64,000 bases of DNA from contig JAFOLH010000008.1 of NCBI GenBank assembly GCA_017419405.1, positions 186,001 to 250,000 of the forward strand, in the 5' to 3' direction. The DNA comes from Renibacterium sp. GTDB taxonomy: Bacteria; Actinomycetota; Actinomycetes; Actinomycetales; Micrococcaceae. The notes under the pieces are model-generated. The model was not told the origin of the DNA and ran no database searches. It saw only the letters and a list, made by a program, of their open reading frames with translations. Both the position numbers and the translations under genes were made by a program. Each line of letters opens with the position of its first letter. Position 1 is the first letter of the stretch. Positions 15,389-24,120 of this stretch are shown piece after piece.

Positions 15389-18300
15389 ATGGGTCTGAAC
15401 GGTTTGCGAGCGGCGATCAGCCAGGAGCCGAGCATTGTCCGGGTCCGCGCCCAGGCTGCCCAAGCGCACGCCCAGCGCAGCGAAGACTTGCAAATCGGCG
15501 CTCCCAATGGACTCCGTGCTCCGCTGCTGGCCGAAATCGCCGAAGGGCTGGCCCAGGCGCCGGCGCTGGACGGCGGCCCCGGCGTCGTGCTCGCAGTCAC
15601 CGCGACCAGCCGGGAAAGCGAAGACCTGGTGGCCGCCTTGCGCGCCTACTTGCCCGATGACGCGGTCGCCGACTTCCCCAGTTGGGAGACCTTGCCGCAT
15701 GAACGGCTCTCCCCGCGATCGGACACCGTGGGCCGCAGGCTTTCGGTGCTGCGCCGGCTGAAACACGGCGTGCAGTCCGGTCCGGGCGCGCTGCGCGTCG
15801 TGGTGGCGCCGGTCCGGGCGGTGGTGCAGCCGATCGTGGCGGGTCTGGCCGATTTGGCCCCGGTGGAATTGGCCGTGGGCCAGCTGATCCGGTTCGACGA
15901 TGTGGTCCGCCGGTTGGCGGATGCCGCTTACGCCCGGGTGGACATGGTGACCCACCGCGGTGAGTTCGCGGTCCGCGGCGGCATCATCGACGTTTTCCCG
16001 CCCACCGACGCGCACCCGGTCCGGATCGAATTCTTCGGCGACGAAGTCGAGTCGATGCGTTGGTTCTCGGTGGCCGACCAGCGCACCTTGACCAGCGTCA
16101 GCGGAACCATCGAACACCCGAAGGAGTTGCACGCGCCGCCGTGCCGGGAACTGCTGATCACCCCGGAGGTGCAGTCGAAAGCCGCGAAGCTCAAGGATTC
16201 GTTTCCGGCTGCCGCGGCGATGCTGGAGAAGATCGCCGGCGGCATCGCGGTGGAGGGCATGGAATCACTGACCCCGGTACTGGTGGATTCGATGGTGCCC
16301 GTGGTCGCGGAATTCCCGCCGGGCTCGATCGCCGTGGTGCTCGAGCCGGAACGGGTGCGGGGCCGGGCCCACGATTTGGAGGCGACCAACGAAGAGTTCC
16401 TGGAGGCCGCATGGTCGACCGCGTCCGACGGCGGTGCGGCGCCGCTGGACGTCTCGGCGAGCCTGGCCTCGGCCAGCTTCGCCTCATTGGGCGAAACCCG
16501 CAGCGCGGCGCTGCGCGCCGGGGTCAGCTGGTGGGCGGTCTCCGCACTGGGCCTGGACGACGAAACGGCACCGGAACTCGACGTGCTCAGCATCCCCGCC
16601 CGGGCGCCCCGGGGCTACCAGGGCAATGTCGCGGAGATGCTGGAGTTCATCGGCTCCCGGGTGCGCGGCGCCGATGGCCAGGGCCAATGGCGGGTAGTGG
16701 TGGCCACCGACGGTCCGGGACCGGCGCAGCGCTTGGCCGAGCTGTTCCACGACGCGGATATCCCGGCAGCCCGGATCGACTCCCTCGATGCGGAACCGCA
16801 AGCCGGGATCATCGAGGTGACCACGGCCGCCGTCGGGCACGGGTTCGTCCTGGACGGGCTCAAGCTCGGGCTGCTGACCGAAGCGGATCTGCTCGGCAGG
16901 TCCTCCGCGGCCGGGACCAAAGACATGCGGAAGATGCCGTCCAAGCGCCGGAATGCGGTGGACCCGTTGCAGCTGCGGGCCGGCGATTTCGTGGTGCACG
17001 AGCAGCACGGCATCGGCCGGTTCATCGAACTGATCCAGCGCAAGGTGATCGGGACCGACGGCAGCCGGGAATACCTGGTGCTCGAATACGCACCGGCGAA
17101 ACGCGGTGCACCCGGGGACCGGCTCTTCGTGCCCACGGATCAGCTCGACCAGATCACCGCCTATGTGGGCGGCGATGCGCCGGCCTTGTCCAAGATGGGC
17201 GGTTCCGATTGGGCCTCCACCAAGAACAAAGCGCGCAAAGCGGTCAAGGAGATCGCCGGTGAACTGATCCGGCTGTATTCGGCCCGGATGGCTTCGCGCG
17301 GATTCTCCTTCAGCGCGGACACGCCGTGGCAACGCGAGCTCGAGGAAGCCTTCCCGTACGTGGAAACCCCGGACCAGCTGACCACGATCAACGAGGTCAA
17401 AGCCGATATGGAGCGCGAAATCCCGATGGACCGCCTGGTCTCCGGCGATGTCGGTTACGGGAAGACCGAAATCGCGGTGCGCGCCGCCTTCAAAGCCGTG
17501 CAAGACGGGAAACAGGTCGCCGTGCTGGTACCGACCACCTTGCTCGCGCAGCAGCACTACGAGACCTTCAGCGAACGTTTCTCCGGGTTCCCGGTGCGGG
17601 TCAAACCGCTGTCCCGGTTCCAGAGCGGGAAGGAAGCCAAAGAGACCGCGGAGGGCGTGGCGAACGGCTCGGTCGACGTGGTGATCGGCACGCACCGGCT
17701 GCTGTCCAAGGAGTTCGCCTTCAAAGACCTGGGCTTGGTAATCGTCGACGAAGAGCAGCGATTCGGCGTGGAACACAAAGAGCAGCTCAAGAAGATGCGC
17801 ACCAATGTCGATGTGCTGGCGATGAGCGCCACGCCGATTCCGCGGACCTTGGAAATGTCGCTGACCGGGATCCGGGAGACGTCGACCCTGGCGACGCCGC
17901 CCGAGGAACGGCATCCGGTGCTGACTTACGTGGGCCCGTACACCGACAAGCAGGCATCGGCGGCGATCCGCCGCGAGCTGATGCGCGAGGGCCAGGTTTT
18001 CTTCGTGCACAACCGGGTCTCGTCGATCGAACGGATCGCCGCGCACGTGCAGCAGCTGGTTCCGGAGGCCCGGATCGCGGTGGCGCACGGCCAGATGAGC
18101 GAATCCAGGTTGGAGCAGATCATCGTGGACTTCTGGGAGAAGCGCTTCGACGTCCTGGTCTGCACCACGATCATCGAGACCGGGCTGGACATTTCGAATG
18201 CGAACACCTTGATCGTGGACGGCGCGGACAAATACGGGCTGTCCCAGCTGCATCAGTTGCGCGGCCGGGTCGGCCGTGGCCGGGAACGCGCCTACGCCTA

Positions 18301-19006
18301 CTTCCTGTACCCCGCGGAGAAACCGTTGGGCGAAGTGGCGCTGGAGCGGCTCAAGGCAGTGGCCGCGCACAACGAACTCGGCGCCGGGATGCAGCTGGCT
18401 CTGAAAGACCTGGAAATCCGCGGCGCGGGGAACCTGCTCGGCGGCGAACAATCCGGGCACATCGCCGGAGTCGGCTTCGACCTGTACATCCGCCTGGTGG
18501 GCGAAGCGGTGGCGAATTTCCGCGGCGAAGCCGAGGAGAAGGCGGCCGAAATGAAGATCGAGCTGCCGGTGAATGCGCATTTGCCGCATGATTATGTGCC
18601 CGGCGAGCGGCTCCGTCTGGAGGCCTACCGGAAGCTCGCGGCGGCGGCCAGCCCGGAGGCGATCGACGAAGTGCTCGAAGAGTTGGTGGACCGTTACGGC
18701 GAACCGCCTGCCGCCGTGCAGAACTTGGTCGCGGTGGCCCGGTTCCGGGTGGCCGCCCGGGAGCTCGGCCTGACCGATGTGGCGGTGCAGGGCAACTTCG
18801 TCAAATTCGCGCCCGCGGAGTTGCCGGAGTCCCGGCAACTGCGGCTGCAACGGATGTATCCGGGATCCCTGGTCAAACCGGCGCTCAGCCAGATCCTGGT
18901 GCCCAAACCCAAAACCGCCCGGATCGGCGGCCGGGATCTGGTGGATGCGCAGATCCTGGAATGGGCGCAGCAGGTGCTCAGCGCGATTTTCGCGCCGGAG
19001 GCTTAG
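15389..19006 (+). CDS. mfd: Transcription-repair coupling factor Mfd
   Basis: Mfd is a DNA translocase that displaces stalled RNA polymerase at lesions and recruits UvrA. The 1205-residue protein has the N-terminal UvrB-like region and a CarD-like RNA polymerase interaction domain near residue 528 (LRAGDFVVHEQHGIGRF). The RecG-like ATPase follows with GDVGYGKTE (Walker A, about residue 686), DEEQRFGVEH (about 787), SATPIPRTL, and HQLRGRVGRGRERAYAY. The C-terminal TRCF domain ends the protein. The ATG at 15389 is chosen because GGAGGG lies about 5 bases upstream; an in-frame extension reaches 15299. It is convergent with the dehydrogenase gene at 19038. Confidence 0.97.
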   Translation: MGLNGLRAAISQEPSIVRVRAQAAQAHAQRSEDLQIGAPNGLRAPLLAEIAEGLAQAPALDGGPGVVLAVTATSRESEDLVAALRAYLPDDAVADFPSWETLPHERLSPRSDTVGRRLSVLRRLKHGVQSGPGALRVVVAPVRAVVQPIVAGLADLAPVELAVGQLIRFDDVVRRLADAAYARVDMVTHRGEFAVRGGIIDVFPPTDAHPVRIEFFGDEVESMRWFSVADQRTLTSVSGTIEHPKELHAPPCRELLITPEVQSKAAKLKDSFPAAAAMLEKIAGGIAVEGMESLTPVLVDSMVPVVAEFPPGSIAVVLEPERVRGRAHDLEATNEEFLEAAWSTASDGGAAPLDVSASLASASFASLGETRSAALRAGVSWWAVSALGLDDETAPELDVLSIPARAPRGYQGNVAEMLEFIGSRVRGADGQGQWRVVVATDGPGPAQRLAELFHDADIPAARIDSLDAEPQAGIIEVTTAAVGHGFVLDGLKLGLLTEADLLGRSSAAGTKDMRKMPSKRRNAVDPLQLRAGDFVVHEQHGIGRFIELIQRKVIGTDGSREYLVLEYAPAKRGAPGDRLFVPTDQLDQITAYVGGDAPALSKMGGSDWASTKNKARKAVKEIAGELIRLYSARMASRGFSFSADTPWQRELEEAFPYVETPDQLTTINEVKADMEREIPMDRLVSGDVGYGKTEIAVRAAFKAVQDGKQVAVLVPTTLLAQQHYETFSERFSGFPVRVKPLSRFQSGKEAKETAEGVANGSVDVVIGTHRLLSKEFAFKDLGLVIVDEEQRFGVEHKEQLKKMRTNVDVLAMSATPIPRTLEMSLTGIRETSTLATPPEERHPVLTYVGPYTDKQASAAIRRELMREGQVFFVHNRVSSIERIAAHVQQLVPEARIAVAHGQMSESRLEQIIVDFWEKRFDVLVCTTIIETGLDISNANTLIVDGADKYGLSQLHQLRGRVGRGRERAYAYFLYPAEKPLGEVALERLKAVAAHNELGAGMQLALKDLEIRGAGNLLGGEQSGHIAGVGFDLYIRLVGEAVANFRGEAEEKAAEMKIELPVNAHLPHDYVPGERLRLEAYRKLAAAASPEAIDEVLEELVDRYGEPPAAVQNLVAVARFRVAARELGLTDVAVQGNFVKFAPAELPESRQLRLQRMYPGSLVKPALSQILVPKPKTARIGGRDLVDAQILEWAQQVLSAIFAPEA

Positions 19007-19007
19007 T

Positions 19008-19026
19008 CCCGGACGCTGCTTCCGGG
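19008..19026. terminator. Short hairpin between convergent mfd and dehydrogenase genes
   Basis: A 6-bp stem CCCGGA/TCCGGG with a 7-base loop lies 2 bases after the mfd stop in the 31-base convergent gap. It could act as a weak bidirectional terminator; no T-tract is visible on either side. Confidence 0.3.
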
Positions 19027-19037
19027 GCAACCCATGC

Positions 19038-19940
19038 TCAGGGCGTGTAGCCGCGCACCGTGCCGTCGGGGGATACCTGTTTGACCATGAGCGAGCAGTC
19101 TTTGTCCGCGAGGCCTTCGGCGATCAGCGCATCGAAATGCCCCCGGGCCAATTCGGCTGCGGGCAGCTTCACGCCGGTGCGCTCACCCGCCTCGAGGGCC
19201 AGGCCGATGTCCTTGCGGGCCAAATCCACGCGGAAAGTGGCCTCGAAGTTGTGGTTCGCCGCCGAACTCGGCACGACGTCCGGTACCGGATACCAGGTCT
19301 GCTGGGCCCAAGACCGTCCGGAGGAAACCGAGGCGATCTCCCAGAAGACCTGCGGGTCCAAGCCGAGGTGCTCGGCCAGCTGCGAACCCTCGGAGGCCGC
19401 CATCAAGTCGATGAACAACATCATGTTGTTGCAGATTTTCGCCGCGATGCCGGCGGTCGGCCCACCGGCTGCAATGGTCTTCCCGGACATCGGTTCCACG
19501 AATCCGGCCGCGGCCTGGACCGCATCGGCCTCGCCGCCGAGCATGAAACACAGGCTGGCCGCCGCCGCACCGCTGATCCCACCGGAGACCGGGGCGTCGA
19601 CGAATCGGAATCCGGCCGCGGCCGCCGATTCATGGCAGTGTTTCGACGTCTCGATGTCCACCGTGGAGCTGTCCAGCAGCAGGGCTGAAGGATCTGCCGC
19701 GGCCAGTACCTCGGCGAAAACCGCCCGGACGTGCTCGCCCTTGGGCAACATGGTGAATACCGCATCGGCGCCTTCGACGGCCTGGGCCACCGACCCGGCA
19801 ATCTGGACGCCGCCCGCTGCGGCAGCGGCACGGGCACCCGGGTCGAGATCCACGCCGCGGACCGAGTGCCCCGCCTCGACCAGGTTCCGGGTCATCGGCC
19901 CGCCCATGTTGCCCAGCCCGATCCACGCATATACCGCCAT
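19038..19940 (-). CDS. 3-hydroxyisobutyrate dehydrogenase family protein (beta-hydroxyacid dehydrogenase)
   Basis: The 300-residue NAD(P)-dependent enzyme has the Rossmann motif WIGLGNMGGPM at the N-terminus. The substrate motif DAPVSGGISGA lies near residue 115, and the catalytic lysine region GIAAKICNN gives Lys168. The C-terminal helical dimerisation domain contains RVDLARKDIGLAL. 3-hydroxyisobutyrate dehydrogenase (valine breakdown) is the best fit; tartronate semialdehyde or another beta-hydroxyacid reductase is possible. It lies 97 bases downstream of an MFS transporter on the same strand, which may import its substrate. No other valine-pathway genes are nearby. Confidence 0.85.
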   Translation of the reverse strand: MAVYAWIGLGNMGGPMTRNLVEAGHSVRGVDLDPGARAAAAAGGVQIAGSVAQAVEGADAVFTMLPKGEHVRAVFAEVLAAADPSALLLDSSTVDIETSKHCHESAAAAGFRFVDAPVSGGISGAAAASLCFMLGGEADAVQAAAGFVEPMSGKTIAAGGPTAGIAAKICNNMMLFIDLMAASEGSQLAEHLGLDPQVFWEIASVSSGRSWAQQTWYPVPDVVPSSAANHNFEATFRVDLARKDIGLALEAGERTGVKLPAAELARGHFDALIAEGLADKDCSLMVKQVSPDGTVRGYTP

Positions 19941-20037
19941 CAGAAGCTCCCTCGATCGTCGTTGATGCCCTCACTCTAAGGGCTTCCGCCGGGGCGCAGC
20001 AACGCGCCGGAAACGGGGCGGACCTGGCCGGGGATGG

Positions 20038-21399
20038 TCAGGCCGGATGCCGCTGCCGGTCCAGTTCGTCCAGCTCCTGCAGCGAGCTGCCCCGGGTCTC
20101 CCGCAAGAAGTAGACGGCCACCAAAGTGATCGCCGCAGCCACCGTCATGTAGATCGCAACCGGGACCCAGGAGCCGAACCGGTCCAGGAGCGAGGCCGCA
20201 ATCACGGGGGCGAGCGAGCCGGCCACGATCGAGGTCACCTGATAGCCCAGGGACACCCCCGAATAGCGCATCCGGGTGGGGAACATCTCCGCCATGATCG
20301 CCGGCTGCCCGGCGTACATCAACGAGTGCACCAGCAGACCGAGGCAGACGGTGAGCAGGATGATCCCGTTGTTCTTCGTGTCGAACAGCGGGAAGCTCGC
20401 GAAAGCCCAAACGATCATCAGCACGGCGCCGAGCGCGTAGAGCGGCCGCCGGCCCACGCGGTCGGTCAACCGCCCGACGATCGGCACGACCACGAACTGC
20501 AGCAGGTGCGCGCCCAGCAAAAGCACCAGGATCACCGAGGTGTCCATTTTCAGCTGCGTCTTCAAATAGGTGATCGAGAAGGTGACCACCATGTAATAAA
20601 GGATGTTTTCGCCCACCCGCAGCCCCATGGCGGTGAACACGCCCCGGGGGTATCTGCGGAAGACCTCGACGACCCCGTAGCCGGCGCTCTTGTTCTGTTC
20701 CAGCTCCCGCTTGGCTTCTTGGAAAATCGGCGCATCGGTGATCCGGGACCGGATGTAGTAGCCGATCACCACGATCACCACGGAGAGCCAGAAGCCGATT
20801 CGCCAGCCCCAGGACAGGAACGCCTCGGGGGACAGCGCCCAGGAGAGCACCAGCAACACCACGGTGGCCAGCAGATTCCCTGCCGGGACTGCGGCTTGCG
20901 GCCAGCTGGACCAGAATCCCCGTTCCTTGTCCGGGGAGTGCTCCGCGACCAGAAGCACCGCGCCGCCCCATTCGCCGCCCACGGCGAACCCCTGGAGGAA
21001 GCGCAGGACTACCAGCAGGATCGGTGCCAGGTACCCGGCCTGGGCGAAGCTGGGCAGGCAGCCCATCAAAAAGGTGGTCGCCCCGACCAGGATGATCGCG
21101 AGCTGCAGCAAGTGTTTGCGGCCGTACTTGTCGCCGAAATGGCCGAACACGATGCCGCCGATGGGTCTGGCCACGAAGCCGACGGCGTAGGTCAGGAAGG
21201 CTTTGATGATCCCGTCCAGCTCATTTCCGGTATCCGGGAAAAAGACCTTCCCGAAGACCAGGGTCGCAGCCGTGGCGTAGAGGAAGAATTCGTACCATTC
21301 GACGACCGTGCCGGCCATCGAGGCGGCGACGACTTGCCGGAGCCCGCGATTCTTCTGCTGCCCGGACGCCGGGCCCGGTTTCTGGACGGATGAATGCAC
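20038..21399 (-). CDS. MFS transporter, metabolite:H+ symporter (MHS) subfamily
   Basis: The 453-residue protein has about 12 membrane helices. MHS signatures are clear: GTVVEWYEFFLYATAA in helix 1, ARPIGGIVFGHFGDKYGRK in the loop after helix 2, and GFAVGGEWGGAVLL in helix 5. Members carry organic acids, betaines or shikimate with protons; substrate cannot be assigned. The GTG start is preceded by AGGAGGTAG on the minus strand. It lies just upstream of the 3-hydroxyisobutyrate dehydrogenase family gene, with which it probably forms a transport and catabolism pair. Confidence 0.9.
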   Translation of the reverse strand: MHSSVQKPGPASGQQKNRGLRQVVAASMAGTVVEWYEFFLYATAATLVFGKVFFPDTGNELDGIIKAFLTYAVGFVARPIGGIVFGHFGDKYGRKHLLQLAIILVGATTFLMGCLPSFAQAGYLAPILLVVLRFLQGFAVGGEWGGAVLLVAEHSPDKERGFWSSWPQAAVPAGNLLATVVLLVLSWALSPEAFLSWGWRIGFWLSVVIVVIGYYIRSRITDAPIFQEAKRELEQNKSAGYGVVEVFRRYPRGVFTAMGLRVGENILYYMVVTFSITYLKTQLKMDTSVILVLLLGAHLLQFVVVPIVGRLTDRVGRRPLYALGAVLMIVWAFASFPLFDTKNNGIILLTVCLGLLVHSLMYAGQPAIMAEMFPTRMRYSGVSLGYQVTSIVAGSLAPVIAASLLDRFGSWVPVAIYMTVAAAITLVAVYFLRETRGSSLQELDELDRQRHPA

Positions 21400-21559
21400 C
21401 GACTACCTCCTTGTAGTTGCGAGTGCCCGTAGCGGCCCGGTTCCCCTGGCCGGCGCTTTGGCGCAAGACTCTTGGAGAGAGTATCCCGGTAATGCCGCCG
21501 GCCTTCAAGCCGCATCGGTGCGGCGCCGCAGTGGACCAATCCGCAGCCCGCAGGCGCGG

Positions 21560-23002
21560 CTACAGCGGATCGTCGGAGCGGCTCGCCAAATCCAGTCCGA
21601 GGACCGCGTTTTCGACCACTTCGGTCAGCGCCGGATGGATCCAGTACTGGCCGCGGCTGAACTCGCGCAGATCGGTGCCGAACGCCAGGGCCTGGACTAG
21701 GGGCTGGATCAGCATCGAAGCCTCGGGGCCCACGATATGCGCCCCGAGCAGGCGCCGGGAGCCGCGTTCGGCAATTACCTTGGCCACCGAGGTGCGGTCT
21801 TCCATCGCCCAACCGTAAGCGGTGCCGCCGAAGTCCTGGACGTATTCGACGACCTCGACTCCGCTCTCGGCCGCATGGGTGGCGGCCTCGGTGCCGGTCA
21901 TGCCGACCGTCGCGATCTGCGGATAGGAAAACACCGCTTCGGGCACTGCCCGGTGGTTGGCGGCACGCAGATCGTCCGGATGCGCCGCATTGTGCGCGAC
22001 GATCCGGGCCTCGTGGTTGGCCACGTGTTTGAGCTGGTAGTCGTTGGCGACATCGCCCAGCGCCCACACGCCCGGGACCGGTTGCCCGGCACTGAGCACG
22101 CGCTGGAATTCGTCGACCAGCAGAATCCCGCTCGGACCGGTATCGAATCCGGCGGCAGCGACGTCCAAGCCCGCAGTTGCGGCCTTGCGTCCGATCGCGA
22201 CCAGCACCAGGTCGAAGTCCTCCTCGAGCCCTGGACCGCCGGTTTGCCGGGCGGTCCGCACACGGACCGCCCGGCCGGCTCCGTCCGGCCCGTGGCTTGC
22301 CGTGATCGAGTGCAATTCCTGTCCGGTCTCCAGCCGCCACTGCTGCCGGGCGGCTTCGGTGAATTTCTCCGAGACGATCCGGTCCTTGGCCCGCAACAAG
22401 GCATTTCCGCGGACCAGCTGGGTGACTGCGGCGCCGAATCCGGCGAACAGCGAGGCGAACTCGGCGGCCACCACTCCGCCGCCGACCACCAGCACCCGCT
22501 CCGGCAGGTCATCGATCCGCATCACGGTGTCCGAGGTGTGCACTTGGGGCAGCTCGATTCCGGGGACCTGCGGAAGTTGCGCTGCGGAGCCTGCGGCGAT
22601 CACGATCTGCTCCGCGGTGAGCACCGAACCGCGGTCCGTGACCAGGGTTTTGGGGCCGGTGAACCGGACCCGCTCCTCGATCAGGGTGACGTTTTCAGCA
22701 TTGGCGCGGTAATCGCGTCCACCGGCGGAGATCGGGTCGATCCGACCGAAGATGCGGTCCCGGAGCTGGGCCCATTGCACGCCGTCGAACCGGGTGCGCA
22801 CGCCCAGCGGAGGCCCTTCGACGCCGGCCTGCCAGGCCAGCAGCGACGGGTAGACGTACATCTTGGTCGGGATGCAGCCCATATTCAGACAGGTGCCGCC
22901 GAAGACCCCGGCTTCGACGATGGCGACTTTTTTGCCCTGCCAGTCCGGCGTCAAAATGCTGTTGCCGGACCCGGAGCCGATCACGATGAGATCGAAATGC
23001 AT
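21560..23002 (-). CDS. mtr: Mycothione reductase
   Basis: Mtr uses NADPH and FAD to reduce mycothione (oxidised mycothiol), keeping the thiol pool of actinobacteria reduced. The 480 residues have an FAD motif VIGSGSGN and the redox-active disulfide GGTCLNMGCIPTK (Cys38 and Cys43). An NADPH motif VVGGGVVAAEFA and a C-terminal dimerisation domain with the IHPALTEV catalytic His-Glu segment follow. Dihydrolipoamide or mercuric reductases are close relatives. The SGSGNSILTPD start and MGCIPTKM favour mycothione reductase. The ATG at 23002 is chosen over an extension to 23200, because the conserved N-terminus begins here. Confidence 0.9.
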   Translation of the reverse strand: MHFDLIVIGSGSGNSILTPDWQGKKVAIVEAGVFGGTCLNMGCIPTKMYVYPSLLAWQAGVEGPPLGVRTRFDGVQWAQLRDRIFGRIDPISAGGRDYRANAENVTLIEERVRFTGPKTLVTDRGSVLTAEQIVIAAGSAAQLPQVPGIELPQVHTSDTVMRIDDLPERVLVVGGGVVAAEFASLFAGFGAAVTQLVRGNALLRAKDRIVSEKFTEAARQQWRLETGQELHSITASHGPDGAGRAVRVRTARQTGGPGLEEDFDLVLVAIGRKAATAGLDVAAAGFDTGPSGILLVDEFQRVLSAGQPVPGVWALGDVANDYQLKHVANHEARIVAHNAAHPDDLRAANHRAVPEAVFSYPQIATVGMTGTEAATHAAESGVEVVEYVQDFGGTAYGWAMEDRTSVAKVIAERGSRRLLGAHIVGPEASMLIQPLVQALAFGTDLREFSRGQYWIHPALTEVVENAVLGLDLASRSDDPL

Positions 23003-23063
23003 GGTGCTGCCTCGCCGGCTCGAAGGTTTCCCGGATTCCGTGGTCCGGCCCGGGATCGGGAGA

Positions 23064-23318
23064 TCAGTGGCTGCGTACCGGCTTGCGGTGCTCCGTGGCG
23101 ACTTCAGCATCGCTTCCGGTATCCGAACGGCCCATGAAGGTCTGCGGAATCCAGACTGAGAGGAAGAACAAGGCGATGCCGATCGCGAACGGCCAGACAT
23201 TGTGCAGGCTGCCGAAGGAGAAGGCGAAAACGCCGCCGAGGAAAATGGCGAAGAAGACGATGAAAAGGATCACCGATTGGGTCAAACTGTTTTCGCGCTC
23301 GGGTTCGTTACCGGACAT
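23064..23318 (-). CDS. Small hypothetical membrane protein
   Basis: The 84-residue protein has a charged N-terminus (MSGNEPERENSLTQ) and two hydrophobic helices (about residues 15-33 and 40-58, with GVFAFSFGSLHNVWPFAIG between). A hydrophilic, charged C-terminal tail follows. The ATG at 23318 follows AGGAGG at good spacing; the extension to 23360 is not needed. I do not recognise the family. It lies 61 bases upstream of mtr on the same strand and may be co-transcribed with it, but a functional link is unsupported. Confidence 0.75.
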   Translation of the reverse strand: MSGNEPERENSLTQSVILFIVFFAIFLGGVFAFSFGSLHNVWPFAIGIALFFLSVWIPQTFMGRSDTGSDAEVATEHRKPVRSH

Positions 23319-23382
23319 GGTTTCCTCCTGGGTTCGGGGTCGGAACAATTCTAAAGCCAAATCCGCATCGCCGCGGGACGGA

Positions 23383-24057
23383 TCAGTACGAGCTGGTCCC
23401 GGTGCCGCCGGAGACGATCGCGATGCCGGAACTTGCCCCGATCCGGTTCGCGCCGGCCGCGATCATGCTCTCGGCGTCTTCCCGGCTGCGGACGCCACCC
23501 GAGGCTTTGACCCCCACCGATGGTCCGACGGTGGCCCGCATCAGCTCGACGTCGGCCGCAGTCGCGCCGCCGCCATTGAAGCCGGTGGAGGTTTTCACGA
23601 AATCGGCACCGGCCTCGACTGCGGCCTGGCAGGCCAGCACTTTCTGCTCGTCGTCGAGCAGCGAGGTCTCGATGATCACCTTCAGGATCGCGCCGCCGGC
23701 ATGCACGGCCTCGGCCACCGCGGCAATGTCGTCCACGAGCGCGCCGCGGTCGCCGGCCCGGGCATTGGCGATGTTGAGCACCATGTCGACTTCGTCCGCG
23801 CCGTCCAGGGTCGCGCCACGGGCTTCGAAGACTTTGACGTCGGTCGGCGTGGCGCCGAGCGGGAAGCCGACGACCGAGCAGGTCAGGACTGCGGATTCGC
23901 GCAGCGCCCGGTGCACGGTTTTGACCCAGACCGGGTTGACGCACACCGACTTGAAACCGTATTGCACGGCTTCGGCGCAGACCCGGAGCACATCGGCCTC
24001 CGAAGCTTCCGGCTTGAGCAGAGTGTGGTCGATGAAGCTGGCAATGTTCTCGGTCAT
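23383..24057 (-). CDS. deoC: Deoxyribose-phosphate aldolase
   Basis: DeoC splits 2-deoxyribose-5-phosphate into glyceraldehyde-3-phosphate and acetaldehyde during deoxynucleoside catabolism. The 224-residue TIM barrel contains SFIDHTLLKPEAS at the N-terminus. VCVNPVWVKTVHRAL and the Schiff-base segment GADFVKTSTGF (catalytic Lys) follow, then VKASGGVRSREDA. Length is typical. It sits downstream of a phosphohexomutase-family gene and a purine nucleoside phosphorylase on the same strand, a nucleoside salvage group common in actinobacteria. Confidence 0.95.
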   Translation of the reverse strand: MTENIASFIDHTLLKPEASEADVLRVCAEAVQYGFKSVCVNPVWVKTVHRALRESAVLTCSVVGFPLGATPTDVKVFEARGATLDGADEVDMVLNIANARAGDRGALVDDIAAVAEAVHAGGAILKVIIETSLLDDEQKVLACQAAVEAGADFVKTSTGFNGGGATAADVELMRATVGPSVGVKASGGVRSREDAESMIAAGANRIGASSGIAIVSGGTGTSSY

Positions 24058-24120
24058 GGGTTCATTCTTCCAGATGTTTGCCGCCGCGGATCCGCGATCG
24101 GGCCGGGCGCGGCCGCCGGC

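Noticed and set aside
16484-19030. An 848-codon minus-strand open frame opposite mfd
   Set aside because: It lies fully within mfd and has the composition of an antisense shadow; mfd has strong motifs throughout.
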